NCBI GenBank assembly: GCA_028679325.1
Contig: JAJRBS010000064.1
Coordinates: forward strand, 1 to 6,138
Source: Methanoregulaceae archaeon
GTDB taxonomy: Archaea; Halobacteriota; Methanomicrobia; Methanomicrobiales; Methanospirillaceae
Length of the DNA: 6,138 nucleotides
Direction: 5' to 3'
In this document: positions 1-5,839 of the stretch, one piece after another
Layout: the number at the start of each line of letters is the position of its first letter
Position numbering within the stretch: position 1 is the first letter of the stretch
Notes under the pieces: generated by a model
What the model saw: only the letters and a program-made list of their open reading frames with translations
Databases searched by the model: none
What the model was told of the DNA's origin: nothing
Position numbers and translations under genes: made by a program

Positions 1-192
1 GCCTCAGTCACCGCTACCGACCAGGGATCCCGGCTCCAGGTTGAGGCATCCTTCCCTCTCACCGTCGATGTCTCGCGTCACCTGGCCCCGGTGCCGGGAT
101 TCCGGAACGGCGACCGGGTCGTCGCCTGGATCGATCCCCGGGACGTCCATCTCATACCGGTCCCTGCCCTGCCGGGAGGGGAGGGTCGATGA
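1..192 (+). CDS. ABC transporter ATP-binding protein, C-terminal end (TOBE-like, molybdate/tungstate type), 5' truncated
   Basis: The frame is open from the first base and ends at TGA 190-192, giving 63 residues. The visible part reads as a TOBE-like beta domain: a V-x-A-S-F-P-L-T-V strand, then GDRVVAWIDPRDVHLIP near the end, the pattern found at the C-terminus of ModC/WtpC-type ATPases that power molybdate or tungstate uptake. In that family this domain follows the nucleotide-binding domain and can sense the oxyanion. The Walker and signature motifs lie outside the window, so the substrate is an inference; another oxyanion or a sulfate-type importer is possible. The stop codon overlaps the next start as ATGA, so the two genes are probably in one operon and translationally coupled. 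Confidence 0.72.
   Translation, partial: ASVTATDQGSRLQVEASFPLTVDVSRHLAPVPGFRNGDRVVAWIDPRDVHLIPVPALPGGEGR
175..185 (+). promoter_or_regulatory. Doubled Shine-Dalgarno sequence for the PEGA surface protein gene
   Basis: The stretch reads GGAGGGGAGGG, two overlapping GGAGG cores inside the end of the upstream ATPase gene. The first core (175-179) lies 9 bases from the ATG at 189, which supports that start. The second core is only about 4 bases away. This suits reinitiation by ribosomes finishing the ATPase gene. Confidence 0.65.
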
Positions 193-3100
193 AGTCCGGG
201 CCTTTTATCGGAATTGCATTGACGGTCCTTCTCCTTGCCCTCGTTGCCGCGGCACAGGGAGTAACCACATCGGTCCACATCGTCCTCTACGCGGCGGACG
301 GGTTCACCGTCCTGAACGAGACCACCGTCGACTACCAATGGATGGAGGCGAACCTCCCGGTACTCGGTGACGGGAGGACTCATTACTACCTCCAGGGCCC
401 GGTCTTCGTGGATAACACGGAGGAGCGCTGGAATCCCGGGGAAGATGCCAACATCCTCGAGAAGGACATGGGGGCGGTGAAGGGTACAGATCTCCGGGAC
501 CTCTGCGAGCTGGTCGGTGGCATGGAGCCCGGGGATACGGTTACCCTCCGGGCTTCCGATGGCTTCTCAAAGACCTTCGCCTACGAGAACGTTTATGAGC
601 CGCCGTCACGGCAGGGCCAGATGGTCATCACCTGGTACCGCGAGAACCAGTCCTACGTTCCCGGGTATGCGGACGGTATGCGCCTGGTCTTCTTTGCCGA
701 CACCTCGACGAACCCCTGGGGCGTCCATGCCCTGGGGAACCAGGACTGGCGTGATTCGGCTGCCGAGGAATACTGGTACTACTACTACCAGGGCCAGGAC
801 CCCTACCCGACAACGACCGGCCTCTCGATCAAGTACATCTCCGAGATCCAGATACAATCCAGCCGGGAACCGGCAGGTTCGATCGAGGTCTCATCCGACC
901 CGGCCGGAGCCCGGGTCTTCCTGGACGATACCGATACCGGTTCCGACACCCCCTGCACCCTCGACGACCTCCCTGAAGGATCCTACACCCTTACTGTCCG
1001 GAAGGACGGGTACCTCGATCCCGGTGAACAGATGGTGGAGGTCGTCGCCGGAAAGAAAGCCCCGGTCCGTTTTGAACTCATCATTCCCCCAGCGAGCGGT
1101 GATGCAGGCGGCTCCGGCAGCGGGGGTGATGATCGGGAGCTTGATTCCGGGCAGGCATATCTGGCCGGGGGCCAGCTGTCTGGAGGTGAGCGTTTGCATG
1201 TGAATGGATCGATCATCCTCCTCCCCTCCCTGACAAGTCCCTTCATGCTGAGCAGGGAAAACCAGACCCTGGGCTTTGGTGCACCGCCAGACCAAACCCC
1301 TTCCTTACTCCGACTCTACCTCTTCATCGATGGAGATGGAGCCGGGACTGAGACCGGCACAGGCCCGGGGGTCTTCATCGTAACGGGAGGAAAAGAGGTC
1401 CAGCTTGTCCGTTCATACACCGAAAATGGTGATAATGAAGACATTCCCTACACGACGACTCTTGTCTTCGAACTGCCACCGGGAGAGGATTACCGTCAAA
1501 TCATCATCGGGAGCAGGCCGGCGGGGTCAGGGAACCTCACGGTCACCGGAGGCCTGCTGGTGGCAGGCTTCGAAGAGGAGGACCTCGAAACCCAGGTATT
1601 GGTCCGCGAGGGTGCTGATGTCATCGGAGAGGTCACAGGACAGGAGAGCCCCCTGACCCAGGCAGAGTTCAGCAGGGATACGGCCTTCGTGATGGGGGGA
1701 AACGTCACCCTATGGACTGTTTCGACGCCGGGATCGGCAAGGGGAAACCTGAGTTTTTATCTCAACGGGATGCAGCTCGAGGGCAGTTTTGTCCCGGGCG
1801 AGGGGGCGGTGACTGTATACAAGATCCTGCCGCCGAAATCACCCGGTCCGTCCGGATTCAGGATGCACATCAGTACTTCTGGTGAACAGGTGACGAACCG
1901 GCTGGCCATTCTGACCATTTCCAACCCCAGACCTCCCGGAGAATCACCCGTTCCTGCCACGACCCCAATTCCCGATCAGTCCGTCACTGAAATCCCGACC
2001 ACACAACAGCCGGAGGTGACGACTGGTGAGACACTTCCGGCGGAAGAACCCGCGGGAACCGATCCTGTCGGGAATTTCCTCAGCTGGCTTTTCAACGTCT
2101 TCCTGGTGCTTTCCGGCCAGCCACCCGAACCCCTTTACCGGTCAGCCAGTCCTGTGCCGGCAGAGAACGTACCGGGGGTCCCTGCCAGGGAAACAACAGG
2201 ATCGGCCGGGATTTCAGAGAAGATATCTGTGAGCTCCCTACCCGGAGGAGCAGAATTGTTCATCGATGGTCGTCCGACCGGCCTTGTCACTCCCTGTGAT
2301 ATCGAGATACCTCCCGGCTTCCACACGGTTCGCCTGGTGAAAGAGGGATACCTCCCCTTCGAACAGCAGGTGTCAGGGCAGGCTGACGTGGAGGTCATCC
2401 TCCACCCTGACGCCAGCACCCCCGATGAGGCAGATCCTGAGCCCCCTGCTCCCGGCCCGTCACATCACGGCGGCCTCTTCATCAGATCCTACCCGGCCTC
2501 AGTAGAGATAAGGATCGACAACGTCCCCGTCGGGACCAGTGCTCCGGTCCTCGTTTACCCGCTCAAGGAGGGTGTCCACACCATCCAGGCCGGGATCCCT
2601 GCCGGCAATAACGGCTATTCTGCCCGGGAGACCATCCGCACATGGGTCTTCCCGGATGCCGTCCTGCCGGTGGAGTTCAACCTGATGGACGCCCCGGTCC
2701 AATCGCTGGTCAACATCACGGGGGAATCGAGGCCCGGGACAGGTTTCACAGTGAACGGGTACTATCCGGTCCGGAAGGTTCCGGAACGAGTAGAGCTCGC
2801 GGGAGCCCCTTCGTTCATCACCCTGATCGGCGAATCATCGTATCTTTCCTTTGAGATTCCCCCCGACAGCAAGGAGAGCGGGGTTTATTCTCTCCCGGAA
2901 AAAGATCCCCCCTCATGCACCCTCTCAATCCAGAGTGTCCCGGAAGGGGCAGAAGTCTTCCTCGACGGTACCCGGATGGGCCTCCTGACCCCTGCCACCA
3001 TCCCGAACGTCTCGGCCGGGTATCACCGGATCTCGATCGCATCGCAGGGCAGATTACCAGTGACAGAGCTGATCCACATACCTGACAGCCAGTGCAGGGA

Positions 3101-3347
3101 GGGAGAGGTCGTCGTCCGGTACACCCTGGCAGGTTATCCATCCGGGACCCTGAACCTGGCGAGTGATCCACCGGGGGCGGCAATCTCGATACGGGGGCTG
3201 AAGACAGGAGAGGTGACACCCTGCACCATCGAAGGTATCCCCATCGGCATCTGGGAGGTGACGTTCTCAAGCGGGAAATCCAGGAGGGGCGTCGATGCAA
3301 AAGTGGAACCGGAGAGCAACAGGACCTATGCGGTGGTGTTTGACTGA
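189..3347 (+). CDS. Secreted multidomain surface protein: WMEANLPV module plus five PEGA-like repeats
   Basis: The product has 1052 residues. Residues 1-23 form a signal peptide (MKSG, hydrophobic core, A-x-A site near 20-23). Residues 25-224 are a W/Y/H-rich module, with WMEANLPVLGDG at 51-62, KDMGAVKGTDLRDLC at 92-106, STNPWGVHALGN and a YWYYYY run. The same module recurs in the two genes near the right end. PEGA-like repeats lie at about 231-297, 678-739, 762-832, 910-966 and 986-1052; the fourth has a literal P-E-G-A at 918-921. Residues 318-580 are beta-rich and unrecognised, followed by a P/T/E-rich linker (580-625) and a hydrophobic stretch (626-642). Ten N-x-S/T sequons fit an archaeal surface glycoprotein. 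PEGA repeats are known as structural domains of archaeal and bacterial envelope proteins. No C-terminal anchor is seen. The gene overlaps the ATPase gene and ends one base before the phosphoesterase. Function is unknown; binding or scaffolding at the cell surface is inferred. Confidence 0.88.
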   Translation: MKSGPFIGIALTVLLLALVAAAQGVTTSVHIVLYAADGFTVLNETTVDYQWMEANLPVLGDGRTHYYLQGPVFVDNTEERWNPGEDANILEKDMGAVKGTDLRDLCELVGGMEPGDTVTLRASDGFSKTFAYENVYEPPSRQGQMVITWYRENQSYVPGYADGMRLVFFADTSTNPWGVHALGNQDWRDSAAEEYWYYYYQGQDPYPTTTGLSIKYISEIQIQSSREPAGSIEVSSDPAGARVFLDDTDTGSDTPCTLDDLPEGSYTLTVRKDGYLDPGEQMVEVVAGKKAPVRFELIIPPASGDAGGSGSGGDDRELDSGQAYLAGGQLSGGERLHVNGSIILLPSLTSPFMLSRENQTLGFGAPPDQTPSLLRLYLFIDGDGAGTETGTGPGVFIVTGGKEVQLVRSYTENGDNEDIPYTTTLVFELPPGEDYRQIIIGSRPAGSGNLTVTGGLLVAGFEEEDLETQVLVREGADVIGEVTGQESPLTQAEFSRDTAFVMGGNVTLWTVSTPGSARGNLSFYLNGMQLEGSFVPGEGAVTVYKILPPKSPGPSGFRMHISTSGEQVTNRLAILTISNPRPPGESPVPATTPIPDQSVTEIPTTQQPEVTTGETLPAEEPAGTDPVGNFLSWLFNVFLVLSGQPPEPLYRSASPVPAENVPGVPARETTGSAGISEKISVSSLPGGAELFIDGRPTGLVTPCDIEIPPGFHTVRLVKEGYLPFEQQVSGQADVEVILHPDASTPDEADPEPPAPGPSHHGGLFIRSYPASVEIRIDNVPVGTSAPVLVYPLKEGVHTIQAGIPAGNNGYSARETIRTWVFPDAVLPVEFNLMDAPVQSLVNITGESRPGTGFTVNGYYPVRKVPERVELAGAPSFITLIGESSYLSFEIPPDSKESGVYSLPEKDPPSCTLSIQSVPEGAEVFLDGTRMGLLTPATIPNVSAGYHRISIASQGRLPVTELIHIPDSQCREGEVVVRYTLAGYPSGTLNLASDPPGAAISIRGLKTGEVTPCTIEGIPIGIWEVTFSSGKSRRGVDAKVEPESNRTYAVVFD
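261..860 (+). repeat. Paralogous 'WMEANLPV module', copy 1 of 3 (others at about 4806-5444 and 5921-6138)
   Basis: A coding repeat of about 200 residues, present directly after the signal peptide in three genes of the window. Shared blocks are V-x-Y-x-W-M (with E-A-N-L-P-V-L-G-D-G in copies 1 and 3), T-H-Y-Y-x-Q-G-P, K/R-D-M-G-x-V-K-G, L-R-D-L-C-x-L-V-G-G-M, S-D-G-F-S-K, F-A-Y-x-N-V-Y, T-W-Y, F-A-D-x-S-T-N-P-W-x-V-H-A, Y-W-Y-Y-Y, Y-P-T-T-T-G and K-Y-x-S-E-I. Copy 3 is visible only up to D-M-G-P-V-K. The DNA has diverged mostly at third positions, so these are old, selected duplications and not recent ones. Confidence 0.85.
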
Positions 3348-3348
3348 G

Positions 3349-4608
3349 ATGAGGGCAGTGAGGATTGCCGGAGGACTCATCCTCCTTGTTATCGTTGCCT
3401 GCTTCATGGCTTCTGTTTCGGGAGAACCTATGACACCGGGGAATTATTCCCTGCTCAGGTGGGGCCCGGTCCTGACAAACATGACAACAGAGTCGGTCAC
3501 CATCAGCTGGGCTACGGAGGATCCGGTCACAGGTACGGTCTCCTACTCTGGGATGTCGGGCAGTACCCAGGATTCATCACCGAACAGGGTCACCGAAGGA
3601 CAGGCTTCGGTGATCCACCGTATCACCCTCGATAACCTGGCCCCAGACCAGACCTATGCATACTCAGTCTCGGGAAGCCCGAAGGAGTACTCTTTCCGGA
3701 CTTTCCCGGAACAGGGACCGATCCGTTTCGTGGTTTACGGTGACACCCGGGAGCAGCTTCCCGGGTGGAACCAGTCGACGCACCATGCCCTGGTTGCAGG
3801 CAGGATCGCAACCGAGCCGGATATCCGTTTCGTGGTCCATACCGGCGACATGGTCAATGACCCTGCGGACCGCGGCGAATGGGACCGCTTTTTTGCGGCG
3901 GCCGGGCCAATAATGGCCCATGTCCCGTTCTATGCCATGGCCGGTAACCACGAAGGCAATACGGGTGTCACTCAGAAGCTCTTCGGGACTCCTCCCTGGT
4001 ATGTCATATCCTGCGGTGACGTACGGGTCGTTGTGCTTGACAGCAACCCTCTTCCCGCCGTGCAGGCGGCCGAACAGGATCGCTTCATCGCCGGAAATCC
4101 GGGAGGAAGCGGGAACTGGACCTTTGTTGCCCTTCACCATCCTCCTTACAGCGCCGATCCGAATCACCCGGGGGGATTCCGGAACGTCAGGGAACGGTGG
4201 GAGCCTGTCTTCAGGGACTGGGATGTGAGTGCCGTCTTCTCAGGCCATGTCCATGCCTATGAGCATCTCGAGAGGTCCGGGATCCACTATTTCACCGTTG
4301 CCACCGGTGGTGCACCATCCTACCAGCTTTCCCCGGAGAGACCGGAAGGGTACATGGCAAGCCGTGAGAACACGCTTGGTTATGCGGTGGTCTCGATTGC
4401 CCGATCCGGTTTATGCACGATCCAGTACATCGAGGTCGCCCGGATTGAGGATGGGAAGGTTATCCAGCACACCGAGGCTGAAGTGATTGAAACGGTCGTC
4501 GTAGAACACCCCCACGGAGATTCATCAGCAATCGTCTGGTGGCCTCTTCCGGATTCCCTGGCAGATGTCAGGACGATCCTTCTTCATGAAGCTCATGCCT
4601 CCGGTTAA
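3349..4608 (+). CDS. Exported metallophosphoesterase, purple-acid-phosphatase-like
   Basis: The product has 419 residues. I start it at ATG 3349, one base after the upstream stop, because it puts a clean signal sequence at the N-terminus (MRAVR then a hydrophobic run to about residue 24). An in-frame ATG at 3295 would add 18 polar residues inside the previous gene. A weak GGTG lies about 10 bases upstream. Residues about 33-118 form a fibronectin-III-like domain as in purple acid phosphatases (TTESVTISW, LAPDQTYAYSV, YSFRTFP). The calcineurin-like metal-site motifs follow in order: GDTR (D132), HTGDMVN (D167), GNHE (N200, H201), LHHPPY (H263, H264) and GHVH (H300, H302). The two-metal set for phosphoester hydrolysis thus looks complete, but the tyrosine of the purple-acid GDxxY motif is replaced by asparagine (N170). 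It probably acts outside the membrane. The substrate is unknown. It is co-transcribed with the PEGA protein, judging by the spacing. Confidence 0.9.
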   Translation: MRAVRIAGGLILLVIVACFMASVSGEPMTPGNYSLLRWGPVLTNMTTESVTISWATEDPVTGTVSYSGMSGSTQDSSPNRVTEGQASVIHRITLDNLAPDQTYAYSVSGSPKEYSFRTFPEQGPIRFVVYGDTREQLPGWNQSTHHALVAGRIATEPDIRFVVHTGDMVNDPADRGEWDRFFAAAGPIMAHVPFYAMAGNHEGNTGVTQKLFGTPPWYVISCGDVRVVVLDSNPLPAVQAAEQDRFIAGNPGGSGNWTFVALHHPPYSADPNHPGGFRNVRERWEPVFRDWDVSAVFSGHVHAYEHLERSGIHYFTVATGGAPSYQLSPERPEGYMASRENTLGYAVVSIARSGLCTIQYIEVARIEDGKVIQHTEAEVIETVVVEHPHGDSSAIVWWPLPDSLADVRTILLHEAHASG

Positions 4609-4673
4609 CTGGTTCTTGAACGCTATTCCAGGTGACACGACCGGACTTTCGATGACGGGGTAGGCGGCATCAA

Positions 4674-4685
4674 TATGTATTTATT
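4674..4685 (+). promoter_or_regulatory. Candidate archaeal TATA box
   Basis: TATGTATTTATT stands out as A/T-rich against GC-rich surroundings. A start of transcription about 25 bases downstream would fall near 4705 and leave a short leader containing the GGAGGG site. It is a match by composition and position only. Confidence 0.45.
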
Positions 4686-4717
4686 CTCCCGCTGCCTGGT
4701 AAGGTATACTCATTTAC

Positions 4718-4723
4718 GGAGGG
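4718..4723 (+). promoter_or_regulatory. Ribosome binding site that points to a CTG start
   Basis: GGAGGG is a strong match to the archaeal anti-Shine-Dalgarno sequence and lies 7 bases before CTG at 4731. No ATG, GTG or TTG exists in this frame between the upstream in-frame stop (TGA 4653-4655) and ATG 4803. That ATG is 79 bases from the site, too far for it to serve. Confidence 0.7.
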
Positions 4724-4730
4724 ATTCACT

Positions 4731-5678
4731 CTGAGACATCCGCAAAAGCTGATCGTATTCTTCTTCATCCTGTCACTCTGTCTGCTTGGTTCGGCCCCGG
4801 CCATGGCGGCCACGACACAGGTTCACGTCGCCCGGTACGCCCACGACAATTCCACCATCCTTTCCGAGCTCATCGTGACCTATCCCTGGATGATGACACA
4901 CCTCCCGGTTCATGGCGACGGGACCACACACTACTATGCCCAGGGCCCGGTATTCGTCGATAACCCTGATCCGGTCATCGAACAGCAACTCCGCTGGAAC
5001 CCGGAAGAGAATACCAATCTCCTTGGAAAAGACATGGGTGCCGTGAAGGGGACCAACCTCAGGGATCTCTGCGACCTTGTCGGAGGGATGTCTCCGGGAG
5101 AGAAGGTGAAGATAGGGAGTTCTGATGGATTTTCCAAATGGTTTGCCTATAAAAACGTCTATGATTATTCATCGAAAGAAGGGCCGATGATCCTGACCTG
5201 GTACTGTGCCGGACTTCCATCCTACACGGGTCCGTATCCTGATACTGGCTATTTTGAGGGGATGCGAATCGTCTGGTTTGCCGATGATTCAACGAACCCA
5301 TGGGATGTTCATGCATTCGGCAACTGGGACTGGCATGAGGCAGCCGATCCCGAGTATTGGTACTATTACGTCAGTGGGACAGAACAGTATCCGACCACCA
5401 CCGGCATTTCGCCGAAATATGTCAGCGAGATCCTCATTTACAGCCATGATCCACCGTTCAAACCATTCCCAGGTAGCAGCATTCCCCCAGCCAACATCGA
5501 TGGGGATGCATTCTATGAGGATATCAACGGGAACGGCAGGATGGACTTCAATGATGTCATCCGCTACTTCAAGAACATGGCTTGGATTGAAGATGAGCAG
5601 ATTACTCCGTATTTCGACTACAATGGTAATGGAAGAATTGATTTCAATGACCTGATACTGCTCTTCAAGGAAGTATAA
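4731..5678 (+). CDS. Secreted WMEANLPV-module protein with C-terminal dockerin/EF-hand pair (probable CTG start)
   Basis: The product has 315 residues when started at CTG 4731. This start restores a full signal peptide (M-R-H-P-Q-K, then LIVFFFILSLCLLG, cleavage after SAPAMA, residue 26). The first ATG, at 4803, would remove all but its end. Residues 27-238 are the same module as in the large PEGA protein, including a matching KDMGAVKGT block and L-R-D-L-C with C114. Residues about 256-315 hold two calcium-loop repeats, DINGNGRMDFND (264-275) and DYNGNGRIDFND (296-307), each followed by a hydrophobic helix. This is the dockerin type I pattern, known to fold on Ca2+ and bind cohesin-like partners. 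No cohesin is visible here. There is no membrane anchor, so the dockerin may hold the protein at the surface. A T-rich terminator follows. Function of the module is unknown. Confidence 0.85.
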   Translation: MRHPQKLIVFFFILSLCLLGSAPAMAATTQVHVARYAHDNSTILSELIVTYPWMMTHLPVHGDGTTHYYAQGPVFVDNPDPVIEQQLRWNPEENTNLLGKDMGAVKGTNLRDLCDLVGGMSPGEKVKIGSSDGFSKWFAYKNVYDYSSKEGPMILTWYCAGLPSYTGPYPDTGYFEGMRIVWFADDSTNPWDVHAFGNWDWHEAADPEYWYYYVSGTEQYPTTTGISPKYVSEILIYSHDPPFKPFPGSSIPPANIDGDAFYEDINGNGRMDFNDVIRYFKNMAWIEDEQITPYFDYNGNGRIDFNDLILLFKEV

Positions 5679-5692
5679 TTTTCATTTTTCCT
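5679..5692 (+). terminator. T-rich transcription terminator
   Basis: TTTTCATTTTTCC begins immediately after the stop codon TAA (5676-5678) in a sharply A/T-rich stretch. Archaeal termination commonly uses such T-tracts without a hairpin, and I see no stable hairpin before it. Confidence 0.6.
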
Positions 5693-5734
5693 CGACCGTA
5701 TTATCTTTCATCCCTCCTCCTGGCGGCTATTCAG

Positions 5735-5746
5735 TAAGTTAACTTA
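5735..5746 (+). promoter_or_regulatory. 12-base perfect palindrome, candidate operator
   Basis: TAAGTTAACTTA equals its own reverse complement and ends 6 bases before the TATA-like box at 5753. A dimeric regulator could bind here, where it would affect access of TBP and TFB. A/T-rich palindromes of this length can also arise by chance. Confidence 0.35.
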
Positions 5747-5752
5747 ATTTAC

Positions 5753-5760
5753 TTTATATG
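5753..5760 (+). promoter_or_regulatory. Archaeal TATA box of the third module gene
   Basis: TTTATATG is close to the methanogen TTTATATA consensus. Transcription would start about 25 bases downstream, near 5783, leaving a leader of about 55-60 bases before ATG 5840. The leader contains a purine-rich then a pyrimidine-rich tract. Confidence 0.6.
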
Positions 5761-5839
5761 CAACGAAAGAAAAGAAAATGTTATTTCATTTGTTTCTGAT
5801 TTTTCTTATCAACTGTTCTTGAAAAAGGAGTTCATCACC

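Larger units (their letters stand above)
4609..4730 (+). other. Intergenic region with the promoter and leader of the dockerin-containing gene
   Basis: This 122-base gap separates the phosphoesterase from the next gene. I see no strong T-tract terminator after 4608, so read-through from the upstream operon is possible. The A/T-rich part near 4672-4687 and the GGAGGG at 4718-4723 are the only supported signals. A 19-codon ORF (4675-4734) crosses it and is treated as a finding. Confidence 0.6.

Noticed and set aside
2818..3300. Minus-strand open frame of 160 codons opposite the last PEGA repeats
   Set aside because: Its composition (Arg, Ser, Pro, Gly) is typical of an antisense shadow of GC-rich coding DNA, and the PEGA repeats explain the sequence.
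3295..3348. Upstream ATG (3295) as the start of the phosphoesterase
   Set aside because: It would add 18 polar residues ahead of a clean signal sequence and overlap the previous gene by 53 bases; ATG 3349 gives a normal exported protein.
3664..4167. Long minus-strand open frame of 167 codons opposite the phosphoesterase
   Set aside because: It mirrors a GC-rich conserved gene, has no recognisable domain and no ribosome binding site or promoter; the plus-strand frame carries all catalytic motifs.
4604..4631. GTTAAC and short inverted repeats (GTTC-TT-GAAC, CTGG...CCAG) after the phosphoesterase, considered as a terminator or an operator shared with 5738-5743
   Set aside because: Stems are only four base pairs, no T-tract follows, and the six-base GTTAAC overlaps the stop codon, so chance explains it.
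5772..5807. Possible hairpin AAGAAAA / TTTTCTT in the leader of the third module gene
   Set aside because: Seven mostly A-T pairs around a loop of 22 bases would be unstable; the tracts are better described as base composition.
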